Shown: positions 1 to 11,731 of the stretch, in pieces
Position numbering within the stretch: the first letter of the stretch is position 1
How the letters are laid out: each line of letters starts with the position of its first letter
Origin: Xestospongia bergquistia
Taxonomy: Eukaryota > Porifera > Demospongiae > Haplosclerida > Petrosiidae
NCBI GenBank assembly: GCA_963965975.1
Contig: OZ014421.1
Location: 6,501,413-6,565,412 of the forward strand
Reading direction: 5' to 3'
DNA: 64,000 nucleotides
The notes under the pieces: model-generated
Seen by the model: only the letters and a program-made list of their open reading frames with translations
The model's database searches: none
What the model was told of the DNA's origin: nothing
Made by a program: the position numbers and the translations under genes

Positions 1-1096
1 AGGCTCAGGAATGTTATTGTCATTTGAAGGTATATGCCATCGTCCATTTTTGTCCTTTATGACCTTTGATCCCACAGTAATTTCTGTAAGAAGACTTCCA
101 AATGTAGAGGTACTAGAGACCTTGCTGTTCAACCTTTGAAGATTTAAGTTCAAAGATGTACTAAACCCTTTGTAACTGCCTCCCACTGATACACTGCTAC
201 TATCCTATTAAAATTACAGAATTTTCATGTATCATTTGTAACAACTCTAATTGTACCGTTCTTTCTGCAAAATCATACAGATCTGAAAGTGTAGATCTGA
301 ATCGTTTGATAAAACGACCTCCCATTGTAGCTTTAACAACAATATGCTATAAAAAAGAAAACCTTACACAAGTACAACAATGTAGCACCTACCGTTCCCC
401 ACTCATTTAAAAACTGATAATATTTTCTGAAGTTCCAAATCTCAGGTAATCGTTTAAAAGCATAGTAGAAGTTTTTTGAAACCCCAAATCCATCATCATA
501 TGGTATACGTTCAGTGAGATATCGTACTTCACTGCTGTGACAGAAAGCTTCCTTGTCAAAATAGACTTGACGTGTATGTTTAATTGTTTTTTTCATTTCC
601 TTGTAACCTGTACACGAGATTATGATTAAAGTCATATAACATATACAACTAACTTTGACTTGCACTGAAAGAGAAAGAAGCAAGCCCAAAGTCTGAGAAC
701 ATGAATGAGATAAAGAGAGAGACAATAATTATAACATAACTAACTTCCTCCAGCTGATGTATCAACAGACAAGGACAATCTACTCTTATAGCTTTCCATC
801 CCTGCAAATAGTTTGGCTATTTCTTTGTAAGAACACGATGTAAGTGGTATCATTTTTATTTGCTTAGGGGACCTTTTGCTTCCATGATTATCTGAGACCC
901 GAAGTATCCTATGTGTTCGTCTGAGCCCAGGGTCACGTCCAGCCTGTCGTGGTGATCCATCAGGATTGCCAAAAATCAAATTGTAACCAACTCCAACTAA
1001 CAGTTTCTCTTCCTTATAACCAAAACATGTTGTAACAGTCAACAATAGTCCACATACTACAGTCAGAAAAATGGTAAATTGACCCATAGTGATCAT
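1..1096 (-). CDS. Apextrin-like MACPF protein A (partial, C-terminus outside window)
   Basis: This is the 5' part of a secreted MACPF-family gene. The exons I place are 745-1096, 654-692, 393-607, 257-346 and 1-204, running off the window edge. The 39, 215 and 90 bp internal exons have the same sizes and phases as in genes B and D downstream of it in the array. The N-terminus is a hydrophobic signal peptide. The MACPF hallmark follows: a Trp-Gly-Thr-His stretch split across the 393/346 intron, then a Gly-Gly-Arg motif. The open frame continues up to a Met at 1126, but a TATA box at 1130-1137 lies too close for that start, so the Met at 1096 or 1087 is preferred. Apextrin-type proteins are secreted and bind or attack microbes in other animals; that role is inferred here. 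The ApeC domain, if present, lies to the left of base 1. Confidence 0.8.
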
Positions 1097-1129
1097 GAAG
1101 AGATGAATGTCTCTCTTCACAACCAACTA

Positions 1130-1137
1130 CTTTTATA
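1130..1137 (-). promoter_or_regulatory. TATA box of apextrin-like gene A
   Basis: On the minus strand this reads TATAAAAG, a canonical TATA box. Transcription normally begins about 25-30 bp downstream, near 1100-1105. That excludes the upstream Met at 1126 and points to the in-frame Met codons at 1096 or 1087. Confidence 0.55.
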
Positions 1138-1235
1138 CTTTAGTGTGTCATATAGATCTAAGGAGTGGTCCTTTAGATTTCATATAATATTTTCACAAAG
1201 GAATTTGTTCAGCTAGATTTTTATTTATCTTTCAG

Positions 1236-1520
1236 TAAGTTTTCATCACTAAAGTTATCAAAAAACATTGTGAAGATCATGTCAACTGTCTTTCAATAAT
1301 TTGGCATCACTAAAGTTATCAAAAAACATTGTGAAGATCATGTCAACTGTCTTTCAATAATTTGGCATCACTAAAGGTTTCACAAAAACATTGCAAAAGT
1401 TATGTCAACTACCTTTCAATAATTTGGCATCACTAAAGTTATCAAAAAATATTGTGAAGGTCATATCAACTACCTTTCAATAATTTGCCATCACTAAAGT
1501 CAACAAAATATTTACAAAAT
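1236..1520. repeat. 60-bp tandem repeat, about 4.5 copies
   Basis: Successive units begin with CTTTCAATAATTTGGCATCA and end with a GTCAACT-like motif at roughly 60-bp spacing. Divergence between copies increases rightwards. A reverse-orientation fragment of the unit is visible near 1860-1895, so the whole 1230-1900 stretch may be a relic of an inverted-repeat element. Confidence 0.8.
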
Positions 1521-2279
1521 TGTCACATGAACATCTAAAGAACCTCTTCTTTGCCTGACTTTTTCATGAGAGGGTTTTTTAAATAATAATTGTTGATATG
1601 ACTTTACAATAGTATCAAAAAAGCCCTTCTCATGTGAAGGTTAGGTTTATCTAACCAGCCACATCAAAGGAGTGATTCTTTACATGTTCATGTAATGTTC
1701 TCACAAAGGATATGAAACCCCATTCAACTATAGTGATGTCACTGTGGAGAGAAAGGAAGAAGAGTAAATAAAAATGAACGATGGTAAAGTCAATCTAACC
1801 AGCCATGTCAAAGGAGGGAGTGGCTTTAGATATGAAATCTGTTCAACTATAGTGATGTCAATTTACTGAAAGGTAGTTGACATGACCTTCACAATTAATT
1901 ATAAGGTCGTATCAAACAATAATAGAATGCAATCACCACACCCATTTTATTATCCAGGTATATTAGAGGACACTACTTTAAAGTATGTCAACTGTTCTTA
2001 CAATTTCAATAAGATAAGATGATTTAAATTTGTTGTATTAAATAAATATTATATTCTCTATCAGAATTTGTAATGAAAGCTGTACAAACTACAAGTTAAG
2101 TAATTAATCTGAAATATTATAATTATACATATAAAAACATGAATAATATATTGCTATCATTCTGATAATCACAATTATTTCAATATCTGTTAAATTTGGT
2201 ATTGTGTCTTTTGCAATAATGTATGATCTTATTGATATGAGAAATTAATAACATACAATATATTAACTCCTCTGTATTA

Positions 2280-3920
2280 TAATTATGGATAAACACAATC
2301 ATCAAAGTTAGTATCTTATTAACAGATGAGAGCTTATCCAAAATTATTAAAGAATCTCAATTTGTTTATAGATACAACAACTACAAGTTCTTAGAAAACA
2401 GATGGTGCAGCTGTCAAATGTTGTAATAACAACATTAACCTTTGAAACTAACAACAGATACCAAAATGTACAGGAAGGGCAATACCATTAATTACCAATT
2501 CAATGCCATTTTTATTCTCAATAATGTTAGATGAAATGGATAAAGCTGATAACTTTGTAACTTCATTACCTCTCACATCTCAAATTCCTCAACTAGAAAA
2601 CTGAGTCATTATCTGAGCCTGTAAGAGATCTTTCTCCACCTTGTAAAAATAAGTTATTAGAACCTGTTTGGTTAGTAATACTGATGGGAAGACAGAGGAC
2701 AATTCATTTGGGATTAATCACAGATTTTCTTACTTACCATGGTATCTAATCATGATGTAAGTTACATTTGCCAAAAATTAGGAATAAAATTGTCTTACAA
2801 GGTAATGTTATTTGTAGCTAATTAATTGATGTTGCTTTTCCTGTACATTTTGGTATCTGTTGATAGTTCAAAGGTTAATTTTGTTATTAAAAAAAATTGA
2901 CAGCTGCACCATCCGTTCTCGTGAAACTTATAGCCCAGTGTTTACTGCTAGATAAGGAGTGAATATCCCAAAAAGTATCTAGTGAATTTAATCTATTCCT
3001 TAGTGGGTAATGGCATTGAATTAACAAATGGGTTCCTTTTAATACATCTTGGGTCTTCTTTCCGTTATAATCCACTAACAACACACCTTGGATAGCTTCT
3101 ATTAGTGAGCTTTTGTTGGTGTGGTTCAGTTACAAGCAAATACTTTTGTTGTTTATAAACAGAGACACTATTCTATAAACATTACAGTAAAAACAAAATT
3201 GTATTTATAATAATGAATGAAGTTATAAGTAGCTACTGACAAATTAATTTGTTTGATGTGATAGAAATGATCAGTAATGAAATACAACCATACAGCTGTT
3301 TAAAGTCTGTAGCCACATCCAAAGAGATATGAGGGGGACCAAGTGATATGTATCCCTGATTGTCTAAACCCAATATCTGATATAGTCTAATATCAGGGTT
3401 AGGTTAGTGCTAGGAATGCAGTTAGTATTAATTTATAACATATGACAGAGAATGTACTGATAATGTTACTGCTATAAAGAAGGTTTTGCTGACACTGGTA
3501 CTATATTAACTTAAAGAACAGAGAATGAAAACTATCAAACATAGAAATATAGAGAAGCACTTGTTTGGCTTGAAGCAAAGTTCACTATTAACATGAATAT
3601 TAACACAGAAGTACTGGAAATGAACAAAAATCTTTTTCTACAAGAGTTACTTGTGAAGGTGATGTAGTAATCCTGTAAATAAACAACTAGAATCATATTT
3701 TTGACACCTTTTAGACGTTTTGAGATTAGTCATTTTGTTATTGAGCATTTTGGGATGTTCCTGACCTAGTGACTTGTACTTCTGTGATGCATGCATGAGA
3801 TGAAACTAAACATTATCAGGATTATGTCATCAACTCTATTCCTAGACACTAAACCTTCCTAAATATAGTAACATATATTCATGTGTTACTATTTTTAGTA
3901 AATGCATAGCTATATGGAGA
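2280..3920. repeat. Duplicated spacer block, copy 1
   Basis: This stretch is nearly collinear with 9530-11290 with few substitutions, for example the shared segment beginning CAGATGGTGCAGCTGTCAAA at 2400 and 9683. It sits downstream of gene B's 3' end just as copy 2 sits downstream of gene D's 3' end, so each apextrin duplication carried its 3' spacer along. Confidence 0.85.
2385..2925. repeat. Fold-back inverted repeat element (arms about 110 bp)
   Basis: The left arm (about 2395-2505) and the reverse complement of the right arm (about 2815-2921) share long matches, including GGTGCAGCTGTCAA and AACAGATACCAAAATGTACA. About 310 bp of non-coding sequence lies between the arms. This resembles a non-autonomous DNA transposon or fold-back element. 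A second copy is at about 9680-10270, right-arm relics lie at 6530-6720, and a diverged one lies near 14700-14850. I see no transposase. Confidence 0.7.
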
Positions 3921-4123
3921 AACTTCATTTGATACTACGTATACTTAGAATTTAAAATTTCTTTAAAATGATAAAATATTAATGGATAAATTAATTCTTC
4001 AGAAAAACTTTTTATTTTTAATTTAAAAAACCTATAAAATTATATACTTCAATAATCTATTCAAACTACATGTATAAAACTAAATGTATATAATTAACTG
4101 TCTATAGTTCAAACTGCTGAGGT

Positions 4124-6175
4124 TTATGGTTTGAAGTAGTAGCAAAAGTGGACACGATGATCTGGTATACGAGTGTCAGGAAATAGACCACCACGAGGTC
4201 CACGACTATCTCTATTCTTATAATTCTCATCGTCCCACTGTAACCATTCATCAATCACACTCATACCAAGAACTTTCTGACAGTTTCCACCTTTACGAAT
4301 CAGATAGAAAGGATCTGTAATCGGAAGAAGAATGGGGTCTCGATAACTGCCATCACTACGACAACAATAATCAATTCTGGTATCACGATTATAGACACCA
4401 TCAGGAAGTACACCATCAGCATCATTTTTATTATTCTTATCTTCGTCATCCCAAATAAGAAAGCCTGCTTTAAAACCTTGTGGGCAATCCCCTTTCTTAT
4501 AGATGCAGTAACGACCCCTTGGCCAGTTAGGTCGGCGTAAACGTCTGTTTGCTTCAGATAATTGTTTAATGCAAACATAATGTCTGATGGACGATTGAAA
4601 GATGATGCTACGAAGATGTCTTCTTATTGAATAAGACAAACGGTTTCTTGCTCCTTTGTCATTTTCAGTATCATGTTGCCTCCATCCATTATCAAAATCA
4701 AATCCTGCTCCTTTTGGACAGCCAGTTTTTGCTTGAGGAAGTCCATATGTACCATCAGGCCATATCAATTGGATTAATAGTGCTGGATCTTTATCTGTAA
4801 ATGAATAACATTTATTTAATGATTACAATTTTAATTAAGTTAAAAGTATATACCTTGTTTCAGTTGAAGATGTTGGGCATATGTCTTTAATGCATTTTCT
4901 AGATTCTTGCACTTTTCTTCCAAAGAAGCTGGTAACTGTTGCAGAGTAACATTTCCACTAGTGTCATTTGATCCTGTGTTGTTATCGTTATCTAAACATT
5001 TTTTCCAATATCCTGGATTACTGCAGACCTCAGTGATGGGAATTAGCTTAATATTGGCAGGTTTTGGGATTTCAGCATCATTTTGAGGTATGTGCCACCT
5101 TCCTTTATTATTCTTGATTACTGTTGATCCAACTGCAATTTTCTTATAAATTTTCCCAAAGTTAGTCTCTGAATTGAGATTTCGATTCAATCGTTGCAGA
5201 TCTAAGCTAACTGCACCACCAATGATATTCTTTCTACCTTTCAAAGACACAGAAGTTTTATCCTAAACCAAACACATCACAGCATGTAACTTCTAAGTGT
5301 AATTACCTCTCTCTCTGCAAAGTCAAAGAGATCCCTACGTGATGATCTGAAACGTTCAACATAACGTCCTCCCAATTTAGCATCAACAATAATATGCTAC
5401 AAATATTAATAAATAATGAAATGTTATTAAAGGTACAGTCCCATACTGTTCCCCACTTGTCCAGAAACTTATAGTACTCTCCTGGATCCCATTTCTTAGG
5501 CAAACCTTTGAAGGCATCACAGAAGCGTTTTGACACTCCAAACTTGTCGTTTTTTCTTATAAATTCTGTCATGTACTGTACAGAACTGAGAAGACACTTT
5601 GCATCCTTGTCAAGGAATACTTGTTCACTCTTTTGTGTCTGTTCTTTGATGCTTTGATAGTCTATAACGTAATTATATTATCATTATTATTTTATGAAAA
5701 GTATATTAATTACTGACCATGACTCAAACTGAAAGCAAATTTTACAAGTCCAAATTCTGTAATAAATAAAAAATATCATTTAAAATTATTACCAAAACTA
5801 ACTTGCATTAACATTGGCATCCACAGATACTGACAGTTTTTTTTGATAAGTCTGTGCTCCAACAAATATTTGTGCTGTTTCTTTGTATGTGCAAGATGAC
5901 AGAGGTATCATATTCACCTGGTCAGGTACACATATGTTATTTCCTCGTATATTTCTTGACTTTCCTTCATCAAAGTCTAGTTGAAGTACATTGCGAAAAG
6001 TCAGTCCAGGATCAAGTCCATTGTCTCCTCCATCAGGGTTACCATGAAGGAGCTTGTAACCCATTCCAACAAATACAGGTCGTTTGACACAATTTGCACT
6101 TGTTGTTGAAGCAGTTAATAATAGTCCAATGGCCACTGCCATAGTAAAGGTAATGACTACAGAGTAATGCTTCAT
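4124..6175 (-). CDS. Apextrin-like MACPF-ApeC secreted protein B
   Basis: This is an intact six-exon gene: 5803-6175, 5718-5756, 5447-5661, 5307-5396, 4854-5262 and 4124-4794, giving 598 aa. A signal peptide occupies about residues 1-28. The MACPF region (about 30-340) includes the conserved Trp-Gly-Thr-His near residue 208 and an LGGRYVERF motif shortly after. A linker with predicted helix follows, and then an ApeC (apextrin C-terminal) domain from about residue 398 to the end. The ApeC domain is recognisable by WPDGTYGLP, WPRGRYCIYKKG, a CP-G-F motif, WDDE, paired cysteines and LPITDPFYL. ApeC domains in amphioxus and echinoderm apextrins bind microbial cell-wall sugars, and MACPF domains form pores. 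A secreted immune-effector role is therefore inferred. A TATA-like element lies 60 bp upstream. Confidence 0.88.
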
Positions 6176-6234
6176 GATGATGAGATTGATAGCAGGACTA
6201 GAGAGATCTGTTCCCTTGTGAGTGTGGACACCAC

Positions 6235-6242
6235 TATTTATT
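6235..6242 (-). promoter_or_regulatory. TATA-like element of the apextrin genes (copy at gene B)
   Basis: CTATTTAT on the plus strand (ATAAATAG in gene orientation) sits 60 bp upstream of the start codon. Equivalent elements lie at the same distance upstream of gene D (13838-13845) and of pseudogene C (near 9000). The preceding 60 bp is nearly identical in the three, so B, C and D share one duplicated promoter while A has a different one. Confidence 0.45.
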
Positions 6243-6905
6243 GTGAAGTGAATACAACAAATGCCATAGTTCTAAAAATAGAATGATGCTATTAATAGAA
6301 TATAACCTTTTGGATATAATGGAGATAACAAAATGGAACAAAGTTATTAAAGCACCAAATGCTCATAATTTGTTATGCTTCTTTTAATTTAATTTACATT
6401 AACTTTACCTTATATTTCAAATGATAATTGAAGCAGGTGTTAACGTTGGAGTAATACACAATAATGTTGATGGCATCAAGATAGATACTAATAGACATAT
6501 AGTTACCAAAAAAATCACTGATTTTTCTTACTTACTAAGATATCTTATCATGATGTAAATTACACTTGCCAAAAATTAAGTACAAAATTGTCGTACAAGG
6601 TGATGTTATTTGCAGCTAATTAATGGTATTGCTCTTCCTGTACATTTTGGTATCTGTTGATAGTTTCAAAGGTTAATTTTTTTGTTAAAAACATTTGACA
6701 GCTGCACCATCCATTCTCTTTTATTTGTACTTCATTTGTTACTACTTAGAGTTTAATTTTTTTAATGATAAAATTATAAAGGATAAATTCAATTTCTCAT
6801 CAAAATTCTTATTTTTAATTTCCTTTAAAACACCTTCAAAAGATTTATAAAATTTTATATTTCAACATTCTATTCAAACTATGTATATAAAACTGAATGA
6901 ATCTA

Positions 6906-7055
6906 GGCTGTGTCTAAGTAGCTGGCAGAGAATGCCATACTTTAATATGAAATTAATATTATACTCTAAACCCCAAAATCCTAAACTTTGGATCTTAACT
7001 GTGTTAATTTTGAATAAAAGTATGGCAGTTCTCTGCTGGCTACCTAGACACAGCC
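6906..7055. mobile_element. 150-bp MITE with ~40-bp terminal inverted repeats and 9-bp target duplication
   Basis: The left end begins GGCTGTGTCTAAGTAGC and the right end is its near reverse complement, finishing CTAGACACAGCC. The arms match over about 40 bp with a few differences. The element is flanked by ATGAATCTA (6897-6905) and ATGTACCTA (7056-7064). The paralogous empty site downstream of gene D reads ATGTATCTA once, near 11688-11696, which supports a 9-bp target-site duplication. An 8-9 bp duplication suggests hAT or Mutator-type mobilisation. The element is too short to encode anything. Confidence 0.85.
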
Positions 7056-7095
7056 ATGTACCTATTTAATTGTCTACAGTTCAAACTACTGAGGT

Positions 7096-8941
7096 TTATG
7101 GTTTTGAGTAGTAGCAGAAGTGGACACGATGATCTGGTTTATTACGATCATCAGGAAATAGACCACCACATTTATCTTTATTGTTGTCATTCTCATCATC
7201 CCACTGCAACCATTCAAGGTTCACTTTCATACCAAAGACTTTCTGACACTGTTCACCTTACGAATGAGAAAGAAAGGATCTGTAATTGGAAGAAAAATGG
7301 GATCTCGAGAACTGCCATCATTACGACAACAATAATCAATTCTGGTATCATGATTATAAACACAATCAGGATGTACACCTTCAGCGTCATTTTTATTGTC
7401 TTTGTTTTCATCATCCCAAAAAAGAAACCCTGTTTTAAAACCTTGTGGACAATCCCCTTTCTTATAGATGCAGTAATGACCTCTTGGCCAGTTAGGTCGG
7501 TGGAAACGTCTGTTTGCTTTGGATAATTTTTTATGCAAAAAAAATTCATAATGGATGATTGTGAGAGAAAGCTATAAAGTTTAATTTTTTCTCTTGTAGG
7601 AAACCAACGGTTTCCTGTTTTTTGTCATCTTCAGTATCATGTTTCCTCCATCCACTAACAAAATCAAATCCTTCTCCTCTTGGACAGCCAAGGTTTGGTT
7701 GAGGAAGTCCATATGTACCATCAGGCCATAGTAATCGGATCATTAGTGGTGGATCGTTATCTATAAATCAATAAATCAATAATGATTAGTGATTATGATT
7801 TTAATAAAGTCAAAAGTACCTTGTTTCAGTTTGAGATGTTGGGCATAGGTCTTTAATGCATTTTCCAGATACTCACACTGTTCTTCCAAAGAAGCTGGTA
7901 TCTGCTGACTAACGTTTCTACTAGTATCATTTGATCCTGTGTTGTTATCTAAACATTTTTTCCAATATCCTGGATTACTGCAGACCTCAGTGATGGGAAT
8001 TAGCTTAATATTGGCAGGTTTTGGGATTTCAGTGTCATTTTGAGGTATGTGCCACCTTCCTCTATCATTCTTGATTAATGTTGATCCAACTGCAATTTTC
8101 TTATAAATTTTCCCAAATTTAGTCTCAGAATTGAGATTTTGATTTAATTGTTGGAGATCTAACCTAACTACACCACCAATGATCTTCTTCCCACATTTCG
8201 AAGTGTTATCCTAAAACCAAACACATCATTTACACACAGCTTGTAATGAATTTACCATTCTCTCTACGAAGTTAAAGAGATCCTCATGTGATGACCTTAA
8301 ACGCTCAACATATTGTCCTCCCAATTTAGCATCAACAATTATATGCTACAAATATTAAAAATATGATTATATATGATGAAATGTTATTGAAGGTACAATA
8401 TATATTTACAAACATTGTCCTAAGATTATCTTAATGGTACTTCTGTTGCTATAAGGGACTAAAATATTGCTAACTTTGAAGACTGAAGAGTTGGTATAAG
8501 CTATGGAATTATAAATTAAATTGTATAATAAGGGGTTAAAATTTACTAACTATTATTATTATTATTATTATTACTAATATTACTATTAGCATCATTTAAT
8601 TATTGAAGGTATAATACAGTCCCATACCGTTCCCCGCTCGTCCAGAAACTTATAGTACTCTCCTGGATCCCATTTTTTGGGCAACCCTTTGAAGGCATCA
8701 CAGAAGCGTTTTGACACGCCAAATTTGTCATTTCTTCTTATGAACTCTGTCATGTACTGAACAGAACTGATCCAGGATCAAGTCCATTGTCTCCTCCATC
8801 AGGGTTACCATGAAGGAGCTTGTAACCCATTCCAACAAATACAGGTTATTTTATACAATTTGCACTTGTTGTTGAAGTAGTTAATAATAGTCCAATGGCC
8901 ATTGCCATAGTAAAGGTAATGACTACAGAGTAATGCTTCAT
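7096..8941 (-). pseudogene. Apextrin-like MACPF-ApeC pseudogene C
   Basis: This copy aligns throughout with genes B and D but is broken in several ways. The start region (8941 leftwards, signal peptide) joins abruptly at about 8771 to the middle of the third MACPF exon. About 410 bp present in B (roughly 5592-6003) is missing, including the small 39-bp exon and two introns. The ApeC part carries a stop and frame change near 7540-7550, a further frame shift near 7258 where B reads through, and a short deletion near 7165. The intron at 8341-8628 is enlarged by about 230 bp of AT-rich and ATT-repeat sequence. It cannot encode a full protein as read. Confidence 0.88.
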
Positions 8942-9529
8942 GGTGATGAGATTGATAGCAGGACTAGAGAGATCTGTTCCCTTGTGAGTGTGGACAGCAC
9001 TATTTATAATACAACAAATGGCATGGTTCTAAAAATAGAATGGTGCTATTAATAGAATATAACTTTTTAGTAATAATAAAGACAACAAATTGAAACAAAG
9101 TAATGAAAGCACCATGTGTTTATAATTTATAATGCCTCTTTTAATTTAATTTACATTGTTAACCTTATATTTCAAATGATAATTGGAGTAATACACAATG
9201 ACATTGGAAAATACAACTAATGATTACTTATAAATATAATTACTTATAAATATAATAACACAGATATTATTATTAGGATATTATAGTAATAATATATACA
9301 ACAAAAACTGATATAATTATCATCATAAGTTACTGAGTAATTAATAATTATAGCGAAGTGTTGAATTGTATGAAAAAACCATCAAATTAAAAGTTAGTAT
9401 GAGAGGTTATCCATACATAATTATTAAAGAATCTTAATTTGTTTCATTATTTGTTAAATTTGACATTGTGTCTTTTGTAATAATGTGATTTTATTGATAT
9501 GAGACTATGAGAAATGAACAACATATAAA

Positions 9530-11290
9530 ATACTAATTCCTTTGTATTATAATTATGGATCTTATTTTAGTGATAACACGACCATCAAAAGTTAGTATCT
9601 TATTAACAGATGAGAGGTTATCCAAAATTATTAAAGAATCTCAATTTGTTTATAGATATAACAATTATAAGTTCTTAGAAAACAGATGGTGCAGCTGTCA
9701 AATGTTGTAATAGCAACATTAACCTTTGAAACTAACAACAGATACCAAAATGTACAGGAAGAGCAATACCAATAATTACCAATTCAACGCCATTTCTATT
9801 CTCAATAATGTTAGATGAAATGGATAAAGCTGATAACTTTGTAACTTCATTACCTCTCACATCTCAAATTCCTCAACTGAAAACTGAGTCATTATCTGAG
9901 CCTGTAAGAGATCTTTCTCCACCTTGTAAAAACAAGTTATTAGAACCTGTTTGATTAGTAAATTACTAATCAAACAGGTTCTAATAACTTGTATTACTAA
10001 TACTGATGGGAAGACAGAGGACAATTCATTTGGGATTAATCACAGATTTTCTTACTTACCATGGTATCTAATCATGATGTAAGTTATACTTGCCAAAAAT
10101 TAGGAATAAAATTGTCTTACAAGGTAATGTTATTTGTAGCTAATTAATGATATATGATATTTGTAGCTAAATAATGAATTCCTTTTCCTGTACATTTTGG
10201 TATCTGTTGATAGTTTCAAAGGTTAATTTTGTTATTACAAAAATTTGACAGCTGTACCATCCGTTCTCGTAAAACTTATAGCCTGCTGTTTACTGCTAGA
10301 TAAGGAGTGAATGTCCCAAAAAGTATCTAGTGAATTTAATCTATTCCTTAGTGGGTAATGGGATTGAGCTAACAAATGGGTTCCTTTTAATACCTCTTAG
10401 GTCTTCTTTCCATTATAACTCACTAACAACACACCTTGGACAGCTTCTATTAGTGAACTTTTGTTAGTGTGGCTCAGTTACAGCAAATACTTTTGTTGTT
10501 TATAAACAGAGACACTATTCTATAAACATTACAGTAAAAACAAAATTGTATTTAATATAATGAATGAAGTTATAAGTACTTACTGACAAATTAATTTGTT
10601 TGGTGTGATAGAAATGACCAGTAATGAAATACAACCATACAGCTGTTTAAAGTCTGTAGCCACATCCAAAGAGATATGAGACAGAATGAGGGGGACGAAG
10701 TGATATATATCCCTGATTGTCTAAACCCAATATCTGATATATAGTCTAATACCATGGCCAGGGTTAGGTTAGTGCTAGGAATGCAGTTAGTATTAATTTA
10801 TAACACATGACAGAGAATGTACTGATAATGTTACTGCTTATAAAGAAGGTTTTGCTGACACTGGTACTATATTAACTTAAAGAACAGAGAATGAAAACTA
10901 TTAAAACAGAAAGATAGAGAAGCACTTGTTTGGCTTAAAGCAAAGTTCACTTTAAATATGAATGCTAGCAAAGAAGTACTGGACATGTGCAAAAGATCTT
11001 TCCTAGAAGAGTTACTAGTGAAGGTGATGTAGTTAGTAACCCTGTAAACAAACAACTACAATCATCTTTTTGACACCTTTTAGACATTTTGGGATTAGTC
11101 ATTTTGTTATTGGGCATTCTGGGATGTTCCTGACCTTGTGATATGTACTTCTGTGATGCATGCATGAGATGAAACTAAACATTATCAGGATTATGTCATC
11201 AACTCTATTCCTAGACACTAAACCTTCCTAAATATAGTAACATGCAATCATGTGTTACTATTTTTAGTAAATGCATAGCTATATGGGGAG
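9530..11290. repeat. Duplicated spacer block, copy 2
   Basis: Collinear with 2280-3920. It differs mainly by a short inverted insertion near 9960-9995 that makes a long palindrome, and by small indels near 10150 and 10740. A rearranged third relic lies at about 14700-15420. Confidence 0.85.
9942..9998. repeat. Near-perfect palindrome unique to spacer copy 2
   Basis: ACAAGTTATTAGAACCTGTT... is followed immediately by its own reverse complement around a centre near 9960-9961. Copy 1 (around 2648-2685) has only the left half. The right half therefore looks like a templated inverted insertion of about 35-40 bp. Confidence 0.8.
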
Positions 11291-11731
11291 ATATACCTGA
11301 TTAATTAGTATTATCAATTGTGATCAAAGTCATCATCGACATGGCCTTGCTAATAGCTATTGTTTATTTGTGTCAAAGTACTTTCATACTGGCAGGTTGG
11401 GGGGAAAGGAGCAAATGCTAGTGATTCCCTTCTGTCCTGTTGGTTTCCTGTACCAGTCTTTAACATCTTTCAAGATCTCTGCATTTATATGCTAAATGTA
11501 TAGCTGACATTATTTTTGTCACATTTGTACTTCATTTGCTACTACCTAGATTTTAGAATTTCTTAAAAATAATAAAATTTTAAAGGATAAATTAATTCTT
11601 CAGTAAAACTTTTTTATTTTTAATTTAAAAGACCTATAAAATTATATACTTCAATATTCTATTCAAACTACATGTATAAAACTGAATGTATCTAATTAAC
11701 TATCTATAGTTCAAACTGTTGAGGTTTATAG

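Larger units (their letters stand above)
1097..4123. other. Intergenic spacer between apextrin genes A and B
   Basis: No gene is recognised here. The spacer holds a 60-bp tandem array (1236-1520) and degenerate inverted pieces of the same unit near 1860-1895. It also holds a duplicated block (about 2280-3920) shared with 9530-11290, including a fold-back inverted repeat. The short open frame near 2887-3084 lies inside the repeat and shows no protein-like pattern. Confidence 0.7.
6176..7095. other. Spacer between apextrin gene B and pseudogene C
   Basis: The shared upstream flank of gene B runs from about 6176 to 6470. A right-arm relic of the fold-back element follows (6530-6720), and then a 150-bp MITE insertion (6906-7055). 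No gene is seen. Confidence 0.7.
8942..11731. other. Spacer between pseudogene C and gene D
   Basis: It contains the duplicated 5' flank of C (to about 9200), AT-rich sequence, spacer block copy 2 (9530-11290) with its fold-back element, and about 220 bp near 11300-11530 absent from the equivalent spacer of gene B. No gene is recognised; open frames at 10867-11165 on the minus strand fall in the repeat. Confidence 0.65.

Noticed and set aside
6881-7069. 62-aa plus-strand open frame across the MITE
   Set aside because: It spans the inserted non-coding element and its flanks; no similarity or coding signal.
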